Below, piece by piece: positions 34,653-45,992 of a stretch of 64,000 nt of DNA. The stretch comes from Clarireedia homoeocarpa (Eukaryota; Ascomycota; Leotiomycetes; Helotiales; Rutstroemiaceae), in assembly GCA_001465935.1 (NCBI GenBank), contig LNKV01000002.1:1-64000 (forward strand). The letters run 5' to 3'. The translations under genes and the position numbers were made by a program. Below the pieces are notes generated by a model. The model did not search any database. It saw nothing but the letters and a program-made list of their open reading frames with translations, and had not been told where the DNA came from. Each line of letters opens with the position of its first letter. Positions within the stretch are counted from its first letter, which is position 1.

Positions 34653-35426
34653 ATGGACTCTAAGCAAACATCGCAATTGCATGAGTACGATGGAGAGGCA
34701 GCTCCTCCATCGTACGACGAATCCTTCTCCAATGTCCCTAACGCGCTGCCTGGGTCATCCGCGTCTCAGTCCTCATACAGCACCGAAATCGAGGCTCAAC
34801 TTTCACGATTGACAGCCCGCATCACGTCCGTTCAAATGCAAAAGGCGCTTCTATCCCATGCGCAAGAACAGAAGATTCTTGCGCTGCTTACCACTCAAGT
34901 CCAGAACTATATCAGCGAGTTCGCGAATGCAGGCTCAGATAAAGGAACTTTGATGTTGATACCAGCTCACTGTCTTGAAAATGAAATGGCACGACCTTGC
35001 GACTTCGAGAAGGAGCATCCAAATGAGTATAACAAATGCTGGACGATCGGTGATAAAGAAAACACAAATTGTGATAAATGGTTTTGGAAGGATGAAGATA
35101 TGGCGGAGCGACTGGCAGGATATTTGAGACCGACACCAGAATTGCCTGCAAGACCAGCGGCTGCACCAATATCCACAAAGTCGGGCAGATCAGGTAGCAG
35201 TAGCTTCTGGAAGAAGAGGTCAGCATCGAAAGTAACCGAAACCCCTCCTTTGGTAGAATCCGGGAAGGAACGTGATAGTTCTGGGGAGAACGCAGAATCG
35301 AAAGATAAGGTGGTGATGGATGTAAAGGCGGAAGAGATTGTCTTCAGATTCGAGAATGACTTTGGTCTACTGGAAACGCAAAGGGGATACGGTATCGTTC
35401 TTAGATTGATGGTCGCGACGATCTGA
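34653..35426 (+). CDS. Hypothetical protein with N-terminal PPxY motif (257 aa)
   Basis: Single-exon reading from ATG 34653. The N terminus has GEAAPPSYDESF, a PPxY motif able to bind WW domains of Nedd4/Rsp5-type ubiquitin ligases. A helical segment follows (EIEAQLSRLTARITSVQMQK), then a Trp/Cys-containing block (CWTIGDKENTNCDKWFWKDE), a Pro/Ser-rich basic linker and a C-terminal block VKAEEIVFRFENDFGL. I recall fungal proteins of this layout without known function. No enzyme motif or membrane span is visible. Confidence 0.75.
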   Translation: MDSKQTSQLHEYDGEAAPPSYDESFSNVPNALPGSSASQSSYSTEIEAQLSRLTARITSVQMQKALLSHAQEQKILALLTTQVQNYISEFANAGSDKGTLMLIPAHCLENEMARPCDFEKEHPNEYNKCWTIGDKENTNCDKWFWKDEDMAERLAGYLRPTPELPARPAAAPISTKSGRSGSSSFWKKRSASKVTETPPLVESGKERDSSGENAESKDKVVMDVKAEEIVFRFENDFGLLETQRGYGIVLRLMVATI

Positions 35427-36679
35427 GTATAGTAGTTTATGTATAATATGAGTTGTGTTAACTTGCATTGAATCGTTATAGTGTCGACATCCATAGCCAC
35501 TTCGTCTTTAGCGATCGGTCTTTCTATCGTCTTGTGTCATCAAATGCCATGTACATATGGGCATATAGGTACCGATCTCAGGAAAGTCAGCCATAACAAA
35601 TTTCTTACCTTCTGGGCAAGCCACTGAAATCTAATATAGGGCCTCGCCCCTAATACTCTTGTCCTCTTTGTCTTCTCAATGAAGAACAGGTCAAGTTCCC
35701 CCTAATTGTTGTACTATTATTCCATCGACGAAGCAGTACAGGAAGGTTCTCATGCGGTGGTGCTGGGGCATCGTCTATAGGTTCTCCTCACGACGAAACG
35801 GCACTAGGCAGCCCTCACTGGAATTTGGTCGATTAAATTGATCTTATGAAAGATCTCGATGATAAATGTTTGGCCGCATGCTTCATTCACAGCCCAGTTG
35901 ACGCATATCATGCCCATATAATTGGTATCGCAGGTTCATCGACCTATGCGCAACATGGTGTGGAAGGTGGTAGACGCGGGGTCAACTCGATGTCATTCAT
36001 GGGGATTGCAGTGGCCAGCTGGGAGACTGATACATGCTAAATATGAGAGCAATTTCAGTTTCTTCTTGACCTAACGCCCGGTCGTGAGGCGGATGTTCGT
36101 TCCAAAGGAAGTATGTTGCTGTACTGGCCGACATTGCAACGAGACGAGTTGTTGTTGAACGAAGGCACTTATTTGAGTATGGCAGATGTTCGGGAGAAGT
36201 GCCGAAGCACGGGCCAATCAGAAGCTTGTTGGTTAGCGTGACTGTCTGACGACTCAAGGTTACGCAAGCAATGATCCTAGGAATTTAGTTGAATGCGTCT
36301 TTCTCCACCATCACGGGCTTCATATGAGTACGATTTTATACACAAGCTTGCCCTTATTCTACCCCAGATCCCTTTTGTTGATATGCTCCTCATCAGGAGA
36401 TGTCTGCCGAGGTACAGGAACAAGAAAAAGAATCTCAAACTACTGTTGGCATTCTGAGTCGGCATTACCATGACAAAAGCATTCAAAGTTTTTGTTAGGA
36501 TACTTGACTGCGTAAGTCCCGGATCATGGCCGCGTGGTTCCCCACAATAGGACTTGCGCAGCGCCAGCGTCAAACCATGGAAACCCTATTACAATATTCA
36601 AGTTGCTCTCCTCTACAGTGGTGGCATCTTCCTCATCTTTCCATTCCATTTCTTGCGTTCATGATTGAGTCGAGCATCG
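35427..36679. other. Intergenic
   Basis: 1.25 kb without a supported gene. Minus-strand readings near 36000-36570 are short and unrecognised. The last 150 bases are the promoter or 5' UTR of the mannosyltransferase gene. Confidence 0.45.
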
Positions 36680-38089
36680 ATGTTGTATCAAGCCCCCGTT
36701 CCCGTCAATCGTCGGCTTACCACCGTCATCTTCATATTACTCGTTGGGCTTCTAGGACTTTCTCTTGAATATCATTATTCGTATCTCGGTGCTCACACAC
36801 TATTCCCGGAGTATAGACACTCGAAGCTGCCATGGAGCACCCCATCGAGCAACTTCTGGGCTACATTTGCTCCACTCTTGGCAGCAGGTGCGCCCAGATG
36901 TCCTCCACCACAGCTTGATGGAAAAGCATATTCTTCCATTCGCATCAGCGCAAGGAGAGCCGCAAATCATATCGTCATGAATGACACTGACATCGAATCA
37001 ATGCGCCGCTCGCATTCTTGGTTCGTTGAACAACTCAAGCACCAAAGCCCTATCCTCGAATATGCGGACGGAACCCAGGGTATTGTGACATCCGCCGGAG
37101 ACAAATACTTTCCGCCACTGATAGTCAGTCTGCAATTTCTGCGTCGCACTGGGTCAAATCTTCCAGTCGAGGTCTTCCTCGCGACACCGGACGAATACGA
37201 ACCTCTTGTCTGCGAAACCATTCTTCCTTCACTGAATGCAAAATGTATCGTCCTTTCTGAAATCATTGATCAGCACGGTCTCCCATTCTTCTTCACAGGG
37301 TATCAGCTCAAGGTCTTTTCGATACTTTTCTCAAGTTTCGAATCCGTTCTTTTCCTAGATGCCGACAACTTCCCGGTTCATTCACCTGACGAGCTCTTTC
37401 TCTCCGAGCCCTTCAAATCCGAACACCTTATTCTATGGCCAGATTACTGGAGCTCTACCGTGTCTTCGGTTCTCAATCAAGTTGTTGGCCTCGACGACTC
37501 ACTTCTTGACAACCGCCCAACGATTGAAGCAGGTCAAATATTAGTCAATAAACGGCACCATGCAGACTCATTATTACTTGCAGCATATTACAACTGCTAT
37601 GGGGAGTATTACTACCACCTCATGACTCAAGGAGGCCCAGGAGAAGGCGACAAAGAAACATTTGCTATAGCACCTCTAGTCCTCGGAAAGAGCTTTTACA
37701 CTGTTGCTCAACCACCACGCCCCCTCGGGCAACGTCATAACGGTGCTGCTGTTTTACAAGCCGATCCTATTGAAGACAGTACTTCGGACTCGGAGCGAAC
37801 ACCAAGACCATTTTTCATACATGCAAGCTGGCCACCTAAGCTCAATGCACTGTACAACTACCAAGGCTCGCGACAATGGGGGACAGAAGATCAATCAATA
37901 AAGATGCTCAACTTCGACGTGGAGCGCATTGCTTGGGGATATATGGTGGAAATGGCTTGCGACGAAGATATATTCTTCAAAAGCTGGGGCAACAAGACCG
38001 AGAAAGGAGTTTGCAACCAGACAAAGGGGAGTTACACGAAGATGTTTGGAAGCGAATACGAAACTGAACAAACCATCACATATAAATGA
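36680..38089 (+). CDS. Alpha-1,2-mannosyltransferase, Mnn2/Mnn5 type (GT71), 469 aa
   Basis: Type II Golgi membrane protein that adds alpha-1,2-mannose branches to N-glycan outer chains in the yeast counterparts. The first ATG in frame is 36680 (MLYQAPVPVNRRL); the frame is open further upstream but without a Met. TM anchor: TVIFILLVGLLGLSLEY. Catalytic domain: GIVTSAGDKYFPPLIVSLQF, then VEVFLATPDEYEP, then the DxD metal site in SVLFLDADNFPVHSP, followed by EAGQILVNKRHHADSLLLA and GDKETFAIAPLVL. These blocks and their order are those of the Mnn2 family. The end (MACDEDIFFKSWG) is Cys-containing, as usual. Single exon. Confidence 0.93.
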   Translation: MLYQAPVPVNRRLTTVIFILLVGLLGLSLEYHYSYLGAHTLFPEYRHSKLPWSTPSSNFWATFAPLLAAGAPRCPPPQLDGKAYSSIRISARRAANHIVMNDTDIESMRRSHSWFVEQLKHQSPILEYADGTQGIVTSAGDKYFPPLIVSLQFLRRTGSNLPVEVFLATPDEYEPLVCETILPSLNAKCIVLSEIIDQHGLPFFFTGYQLKVFSILFSSFESVLFLDADNFPVHSPDELFLSEPFKSEHLILWPDYWSSTVSSVLNQVVGLDDSLLDNRPTIEAGQILVNKRHHADSLLLAAYYNCYGEYYYHLMTQGGPGEGDKETFAIAPLVLGKSFYTVAQPPRPLGQRHNGAAVLQADPIEDSTSDSERTPRPFFIHASWPPKLNALYNYQGSRQWGTEDQSIKMLNFDVERIAWGYMVEMACDEDIFFKSWGNKTEKGVCNQTKGSYTKMFGSEYETEQTITYK

Positions 38090-40242
38090 GACGGCTGATA
38101 TCAGTGAAGTGCATGAAGTTGACACCTAAGACTAGCGAGAAATTTTTGAGTGGGGAAGGCTTGAAAAGAAAATACCTTCCAGCTCAGACCACCTTGGCCG
38201 TCATACTTGACCGAGCCAAAAAGCACAGAGACTGGTCAGTCACCAGGCCTTAGTACAAAGCAGTTTTCTGGGTAGCGTCCGCATCAGTGGCTGTGGTCGC
38301 AGAGTCAGTTTCCCCATTTGAACCATGAGCATAGATAGATTCATGGAGAGAATTGGGTTTCAAGGAAAATGACGAGCTCAACACATGAGCTTGAGGCTAA
38401 TTTCTCAGCATGTATGCGCCGACGTGAGAAGCATTCTACTCTCACCACGATGCCTAAGAATTCAGCTTGTATGAGATTGGATAGAGGTTGCGCATTATCT
38501 ATCAAGCAGAAACTTCGCACAACTTCGATGCTTATATATCACAAAACTGCACGAGACGAGTTGGGAATACGAAGATTGAGATTTAGAAGTGCGTTGAACG
38601 GACCCTATGCACTGATGATTCTCGCCCGCGCCGCTTCTGAGGGGGTTTGAGTTATTTGAGAAATGTATGAGGAGATTTCCACCAGCGAAGTATCTATAGT
38701 ACGAACAAAATCTAGTTGAAATCGATCAAGTTGCGGCATGTATGCCGATGCGACGACGGGTATTCAAGGATGTAGGAAATTAAATATGATCTCCCCCGGT
38801 TCACTTTAATGGTCGCCCTCAGTCCCGAACCCTATATATACCGTGCGCTCTTGAGTTGGTACGTACTAAATCCTCTCGGCAACGTCATGACGGTGGTCTT
38901 TCTTTCTATCAACGACCGCCGACCAGCCGACCACGGCCTCCCAAACTTGATTTATTGACCAGAACAACGACCACAAACATCATAGAAGCCTGTTTTCCAA
39001 CCAAGCAAATGGAATGTCACAACTCAAGGCAAAACTCACATTTACTAGTTATCCGCAAAATCCGCCGTCCCACAAGCAGTTCCCCCACAATGCGGCTATC
39101 CTATTGACCTGTTGTTGCTCAAAAATAGAGTGTCAACTCAACCAACCTCCTTTTGCGACCGCGTCCGTATTGTTCGTCTATTTGGCAACCGACTAACCAA
39201 TGAATAAATGAAATTTTCCCATTCAGTTTTTATCTAACCTATCGCTCGACCTACATTTTCTTGGCTTGTCGACGTCCCGCGATTTTTCTCGCGCATACTG
39301 CGTCTATCTTATTATTTAGCAGCGAATGAAAATTTATCCTGCACCTTATGTTTTTTGGCTTGGGATATGGCCGCGGTAGAGGTAGGTAGTAGATGCCGAG
39401 ATATGCGAGATGGTCGTGATGGGAGTGCTGGTAGGGGTGGAGGTATATGATATATGATGCTGGTTTGGAAACTCTTTTTATGAATATCTTCACATTTTAT
39501 CTCATCTACAGTATACACTATCATACCAACCTGCGACGTACAACTACAGTACTTTCCTGTCATCGCTTCTACCTTTGCGGTACTTATTTCGGAACTATAT
39601 TAAATCTCTCCTTCAACCCAACAATCAACTCGGCGATCTCAATCCCAATCCTAAATCCAAGAACAAAAAAAAAACAAAAAAAACTACCATCTCCCTTTAC
39701 ACACGCCCACAAGACCATCTCAAATGCCGCACTCCGTCGCAAGCAGACGTAAGGTTAATAATCTTAGCGAGCAGCCATATCTCCACCTCCACATGGGGCG
39801 GAAAGATCAACTGCAGGTGAAGGGGAAAGAGCTGCTTAGCGCGATGAGGAAAGCGGCTTCGACTTTTGTGAGGATTTTGACGAGAGTATGAGAGGCGCAT
39901 GTGAAGCATGGTAGTGGTGGATGTGTTTGTCGTTGGAAAAGGGGGGGGGTTCTATGTTAGCGATTTCGCTTCGTTTTTGTTTTTGTATTCGCATATCATA
40001 TGCCTCGCGGCGGGGTGTTTGGGCTTTGGTTTTGGTTTTGTATATACAGATATACCTTTGGTGTTCTTGAGGTGTTTCAATTCAGCTTTAGCATTGGGTA
40101 GTTTAGATTCTGATATATTACGGAATTTTTTTCTATTTATCTCATTTTATCCTCTAGAGATCCGTCTAGTTTTCCCTTCCTCCTGCTCTCTCTCATGTTT
40201 CAATTTTCCCATCTATCTCTATACACTTGATTTCACCTCCAT
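38090..40242. other. Intergenic, tail to tail
   Basis: 2.15 kb between the mannosyltransferase stop and the ene-reductase stop. Several ORFs of 60-130 codons lie here on both strands, but composition (poly-A at 39664-39684, T-rich at 39960-40200) and lack of motifs argue against coding. Confidence 0.45.
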
Positions 40243-41605
40243 CTACGCCTTCGGCTTCTTAGGCTGCCCAGCTCTACCATGGAAGCCCCATCTAATCTGG
40301 TTCGCCACCTGAATAGGACACTCCAGATCCTCGGCAAACTGCCAAACCAACCCAGGGTTCTTCTGGAAAAATCTGCCAACCATCACCGCATCCAACGGTT
40401 CCTCGCCTTGACTTCCCTCGCCTTTCCCTGTCAACAAAGCCTCCGCCTGCTTTCCTTCCGTAATACTACCCACAGTCGCAACCAACATCTTATCACCCAC
40501 CGCCTTCTTAACCGCCTTCGCAAACGGCGCCTGGTATCCCGGTCCCCCCGTGATCTTCTGCGCTGGATGCAGCCCCGCCGATGAAATATCCAAAAGATCG
40601 ACTCCCCTCTCCGCCAACAGCGGCGCCAAGCGCACCGTATCCGCTACCTTCCATGAATCCTCCGTGAACCCCTCATACTCCAACCAATCGGTCCCACTGA
40701 TGCGCAAGAACAGCGGCATCGTATCGGGGATGTTCTTCCTCGTCAACTCCACAATCTCCAGCGTCAGACGCGTGCGGTTCTCAAACGAGCCTCCGTACTG
40801 ATCGGTCCGCTTGTTCGACATCGGAGACACGAACTCGTGCAGAAGGTAGCCGTGCGCGTTGTGGATCTCAATGACGTCGACCCCCGCGTTAACAGCACGC
40901 TTCACGGCCGCGACCCATGCGTCCTTGAGCGCTTGGATATCCTCCAGCGTCATCGCGCTTGGGGTGGCGTGATCCTCGTTATACGCAATCGCGCTCGGGG
41001 CCTTGACCTCGTCGGGCCAACCACCGACTTCCTTGGTAGCAACCGCGCCGGCGTGCAACCAGGGAGCTACGGTGCTGGCCTTGCGTCCTGCGTGCGCGAG
41101 CTGGATGGCGATTTTCTGGTTCTGGCTGTGCGCGAACTCGACGATTTCCTTCAGCTTTTCGGCTTGCGAGTCGAGCCAGAGACCGCAGTCTTGTGGGGTA
41201 ATGCGGCCTTCGGGGACGACGGCGGTAGCTTCGACGAAAGAGAGGCCCGGGCCCCGCTGGATGATGCCGCCGAGATGAGTGAGGTGCCAGGGTGTCATGT
41301 GTCCGTTTTCAGCGGAGTATTGACATAAGGGGGAGAGTATGATGCGGTTTTGCAGGGTGAGACCGCGGATTTTGAGGGGGGTGAAGACTTTAGGGGGGTT
41401 GGGGGTGAGAGCGGTTCCCGATGGGGGTTCTTGGAGGGGAGTGAAGTAAGAGATCTAGAGGGTGTTAGATTTTGGTTTTCTTTTTACCATCTTCGTTGGA
41501 TTGTGCGGAGGGAACACATACGCCTGGAGCAGGTCTATTTGGGATGCCTGCTACGTGGGCAGTTTCGCCATGTTTGGCCGTGACAGCGTGGTGAGTCGAC
41601 ATCAT
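40243..41605 (-). CDS. NADPH:flavin ene-reductase, OYE family (YqjM-like class)
   Basis: FMN-dependent reductase of activated double bonds. Exon 1 (from 41605) encodes MMSTHHAVTAKHGETAHVAG up to APG, a GTATGT..CTCTAG intron follows, and the main exon begins ISYFTPLQEPPS. The FMN-binding start is LTLQNRIILSPLCQYSAENG; the Cys in SPLCQYS is where the redox-tuning Cys of YqjM-type enzymes sits. The substrate-binding pair is in IEIHNAHGYLLHEF (H-N-x-H). FRISGTDWLEYEG-like and GGPGYQAPFA blocks follow, then VMVGRFFQKNPGLVWQFA for FMN phosphate. The length, about 425 residues, is normal. Codon third positions are more G/C-rich than in neighbouring genes. Confidence 0.94.
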
Positions 41606-42792
41606 TAATTCTTTTTGCGGTGATGAGAAAAGAATGCTATGTAATATCTATACAGATGATGAGTAAATATTGAGGAAGCTACCGAATTATATACTAAACT
41701 ATTCTGGAGCTCTCCCCACATGGCGACATGACATCATGAGTCCATTGGTTCCGGTGATTTATAAGCAGGTACTTTTCGTGGCTACCATTTTTGCCCTCAC
41801 AGACATGTATCGAATGATACTTGTGTGCTCTTAGTGGAACCAACTGCTTTTCGTGGCTACCATTTTTGCCCTCATCGACAGTGATACTTGTGTGCTCTTA
41901 GTGGGACCAACAAGCCATTGAAACCCTAGTTCCTAGATAGCGGCATCAGCGGCGCCGAAGAGAAATCAATAGCTCGGAATAAACTGGAGAATATCTTCCC
42001 GAGCTTTCTGCGTATTGGTAATCATAATGCAGCAGAATTGTTCATTGCGGGAATAAACCGTTGTACAGGTACACAAGTAGTCGGACTATCCCTCCTGAAA
42101 CAAAGTTCAAAATTTTTATGTGCCAAGACAGAAAAAATTAACCTTTGTTAAGGGGACAGTATAGCAGTCTAGCCTCTAGGGCGGCGGACTATTATTGTTC
42201 CGGGTACGTCTACACGCCGATTGCATATACAACAAGATTAAGCCGACAGCTGTGCCAGCAGAACCAGCAGTTGTATAGTCGGTTCTAGGAGCAGTTGTTA
42301 GTTGTTGATCAGGTATAAATACTAAGAGCAGGTCGTTAGATAGAAAACAATTAACTGGTTCTACCACTTCAATTCTCCCCACTAAGAATCTGGCGATCAA
42401 GGTGCTCGTAACGTCACACTGTTCGTTGGATAAACGGAAGAAATAGCGCACCCCACCCAGATAGGGTGGTAGACTAGTAGGTATCGAGTGTATACTATTT
42501 TCTTTTTAACCCCGAAACCCTTCGACACCGAGATAAGGCCATGTATCTCTTACCGCAGTTGCACTGCAGTTCTGTAGGACGCTTTGAAATCAAAACTTTA
42601 TGCATGCACGTTCATCTAATATCGGATTGGCACCTTTTTTCTTCTTATTTTCTCGCCATCGGGACCACCTAGTAGTACTTGAGACAGACAAACTCGGCGA
42701 AGATAACGAATAAAAGACAAACGCCATATATTGAAAGATCGAGACTTCTTAAATATCGAGACTTCTTAGATACCGACTCTTCAATCGAGATC
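41606..42792. other. Intergenic, 5' flank of the ene-reductase
   Basis: 1.19 kb, containing one imperfect tandem repeat listed separately. No supported gene. Confidence 0.5.
41773..41911. repeat. Two-copy tandem repeat of about 75 bp
   Basis: TTTTCGTGGCTACCATTTTT at 41773 recurs at 41848. Both copies continue through TGCCCTCA and then GATACTTGTGTGCTCTTAGT. The second copy is slightly shorter by an internal deletion. Confidence 0.9.
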
Positions 42793-44284
42793 TCACATGA
42801 TGACTTCGTTGGACACATCCTATGATTATTAGCTGAGTTCCACGGTATGCATAAAGAATAACCCTTACCCTCTTCAACTCCTTGAATGGTAAACAGACAC
42901 AGTTCTGCACACGTACTTCATCCCCAACACCACACTCTTTACCCAAAATGGTGATGCTCTGGACCTTGACACCATTCTTAATAGTGTTGGTGGTATGGCT
43001 GTTTACTGGAACAGGAGTTCCCTCAACACGAGCCCAAGCTCCAACTCTGCTATTCCATCCAATGATAGAATATAAAACACAGGCGTCGTGCTTAACTTCG
43101 GCGTCTTCCAAAACGATCGACTCCTTTATTCTAGCTCCGGCACCAATCACAACACGAGGACCAATTGAGACATTTGGTCCAAGTTTAGCGGTAGGGTCAA
43201 CGTGTGCAGTTGGGTGGATGAAGACTGGTGCGAGAATATTCGCAGACGGCTTGGCCAATTCCGTAGATCCGGTTTGAAGTGCCTTTTGTAGATATAAGGC
43301 GTTTGCTGGCACGGCTGAACCTGCAGTCTTGATTTGTCTCCAGAAGTCCTTTGTCTCATAAACGAAGAATTGCTTGCTGTCTGCCAAGTCACTCAAAATA
43401 TCCTGCTCCAATCTCAAAACTTCATTCTTTTGTACGTCTTCTTCGTCTTGGAAGAAGGAGGATTCGAGATTTTCGGAGGAAGGGTAGGATACGAGACGTG
43501 GGCGCTCGGTGCGACGCTTGATGGCAGTTCGAATAGATGGGAAGATGCATTCGGTCGCAAAAAGGTAGACACCGCAGTTGATCAGGTTAGAGATGTGCGA
43601 TTCGGGTTTCTCGACGTAATGTAGAACTCGGCGGGTGTGAGAGTCTGAGACGATACAACCAAAGTTGCTGGCGGCATCCTCGCTGACACGGGTTCCCAAA
43701 ATAACAGCCTCTGCATCTTTGCTCTCAAACAGGCTAAGCATGTCATTCAAGGGGAATGAGCAACAGACATCTGCGTTGAGGACAAAGAATCGTTCAGGGC
43801 GACCCTTGAGGATAGCATCACGGAAATGATAAAGACCCCCAGCAGTTCCCAGAGCTTGGTATTCTCGAAGGTAAACGATCTTTATTTGAGGGAATTCGTG
43901 TGCGGCGTCTTTGATGAAGTCCCGGAAGACAGACTCGTCATAGTATCCGATCATACATACTTCTTGAATAGAGGGGACTTTAGCGATAGCGGTGAGACAA
44001 TGCCAGACGATGGGGTGGCCGGCGACTTCGAACAGTGGCTACATGGATGGTTTGTGAGTGACAAGTCCCGATAAGGAAGCTTGAGGAGATGGTGTACCTT
44101 GGGTAAATCAAGAGACAATGGTCGAAAGCGGGTTCCTCTTGATGGACCACCAACCTAGTAGCCCCGTCATCAGCCTTCTTCCCTGCGCAATAATTTCTTT
44201 TCGCATATTTACCAGAATCACGGCCTTTGTAGCAGCTTGCGAGCCACCACTGGACTTTTCTCTGTGAGGGATCTGTAAAGACAT
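42793..44284 (-). CDS. GDP-mannose pyrophosphorylase A-type protein (GMPPA-like)
   Basis: Four or more exons. MSLQIPHREKSSGG..AVIL joins VGGPSRGTRFRPLSLDLPK, then PLFEVAGHPIVWHC, a long central exon and a last exon reading DVSNEVIM. The nucleotidyl-transferase signature GGPSRGTRFRPLS is intact, as are REYQALGTAGGLYHFRD and NADVCCSFPL. The C-terminal left-handed beta helix has hexapeptide repeats (VDPTAKLGPNVSIGPRVVIG) and ends CVCLPFKELKRD. The insert between the two domains and the Cys-Cys in DVCCSF fit the GMPPA subtype, which in animals is a regulatory partner of the catalytic GMPPB. In fungi the catalytic enzyme is Psa1/Mpg1, so a regulatory role here is inferred. Confidence 0.92.
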
Positions 44285-44559
44285 GTTGATCTGTTTGAAT
44301 TGTGAGGGTAAATGCTGGTGTGCTTGTTATCAATATTCAACGCTAAAATACGAAGTAATATCAACTCGAACACCTGGCTCTTAAGGTTAGCTCAAAAAGC
44401 TCTAGGGTCATCGAACCTCGAATGGCTTATTCCGCCTAATTAACCAGGGTTTTTCGATGTTTTGGTGCATAATATTCATAATAATCACAAAACTGCGCAT
44501 AAATCATAAATCAACCCCGCCACAGGTCGCAGCCCCACACAACCTTAGCGCTAAGCGGA

Positions 44560-44609
44560 ATAGTCGATCCAGGCCAACTTGGGTATAGTCGATCCAGGCC
44601 AGCTTGGGT
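44560..44609. repeat. Two copies of a 25-bp tandem repeat
   Basis: The unit begins ATAGTCGATCCAGGCCAACT and ends TGGGT. The copies at 44560-44584 and 44585-44609 differ at one position (A/G). Confidence 0.92.
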
Positions 44610-45756
44610 GAAGTCAACGTCAACTGATCTCTTTCATGAGCTTCGTCCTATAGCATTGTGCCTTTCACAGCATTTGTCCCTTTCGACCTACACATTGAAG
44701 AGAATTCTCTCGGAAGGCTGTCAAGAAAGAAATCCTCAGACCTCAGGTCCAACTTTCGCTGCCCCTCCTCTCTGGTTCGGGTGGTCGTTTGCCTGGCCAT
44801 ATTACCACTCAAGCAAAAAGCAATTCAAGGTAGCACAAGGCGGGCTTTCACCTAACCACCACTTCAATCCACCATGATTGATTGGCTTGTTTGTTCCGGG
44901 GAACAGGAAACGGGTGGTCGACTGTCCTCGCTATGCACAAACTGAGCCGTGTTCAGTGAATTGATATCTATCACATCGGGATCACAGCGCATACCACCTA
45001 AGCTGCGAAATCCTGCTGCTTTGCAAGGAATCTCCGAGTTCAGCTTCTGCCTGAAACACACTGCTAGTGATCTATAATGTTCAGATCTTGTTGAGGGGAA
45101 GAACTTGTTGATTCTAGCTAAACTGAGAAAAAAAAGGAACCCTTTATGGGTATCCCAAATGAGCTCCTATAGCTCTTGAATTGCACCATTTAGGTAGCAA
45201 ATTATATACGTGAATACGGGAGATAAGAATATAGGAAATACGGGTTATTCACTTCTATACATCTTCTCCGTCTGCAATCTTTATTCAATCTTACTTGAGA
45301 TATCTACAGCTACTTATCAGATTTATATAGACCTTCCTGCTAACTTAGATGGAGAGCTGTAGGTTTCCAGAGTGGTCTAGAACAGAGAAAGTATTTCGGA
45401 TAGAATTTGACCTCTTCTCCGGTCGCTGAATTCTACTTTTAGTCTCTATTCACTTAGTTACCTTTTGGCTTTTGATTGGATACAGTGAATTCCCCTTGAA
45501 ATTGCAATATGTAAACTTCCAGGCAACAAACAAGTATAAAAAGGCATTTTCCTGACCTTCCAAGTCATCTACATTTTCTACATCCAGCTCTTTTCAACCA
45601 CATGTTTGTCTGAATCTTTCTTAATTTAGGTTAACAATTTTCAGTTGCTTCATCTTGCCATTAAAAGGTTTCTTCAAAAGGCTCCGCGCACATCAACATT
45701 CCTACAACTGCAGGCAGGATATTTGTTATTTCAAAAGTCATTTGGTTGTCCTGCTG

Positions 45757-45801
45757 CTACACACCATCGTTCTACACACCATCGTTCTACTCACCATCGT
45801 T
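45757..45801. repeat. Three copies of a 15-bp tandem repeat
   Basis: CTACACACCATCGTT occurs twice exactly, followed by CTACTCACCATCGTT. It lies about 200 bp upstream of the probable dynamin start codon. Confidence 0.92.
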
Positions 45802-45992
45802 CTACTTTACCAGCTTTCGCAACTGAAGTTATTTTCTGCCTTGTTTTTGACCCGATAGAAAAAGGTACTGTCCTCATCTCCCCTCACCTTTGTTGGCTAT
45901 ATCATGCAGTGGCAGTCTTGAAATTCATTTGAACTGCAGCTGCTAACGTTTCCGAAGCCTCGTAAACGTTCATTACACTCCCATCTTGGCTA

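Larger units (their letters stand above)
44285..45992. other. Intergenic, divergent promoters
   Basis: 1.7 kb between the GMPPA-like (-) and dynamin-like (+) genes. Two short tandem repeats are listed separately. No supported gene. Confidence 0.5.

Noticed and set aside
39908..40312. 134-codon plus-strand ORF antisense to the end of the ene-reductase
   Set aside because: T-rich sequence gives a spurious hydrophobic reading; it overlaps a certain gene on the other strand.
44411..44424. CGAACCTCGAATG at about 44412, also near 56728, resembling a tRNA T-loop
   Set aside because: No cloverleaf could be folded around either copy; a coincidental 13-mer.
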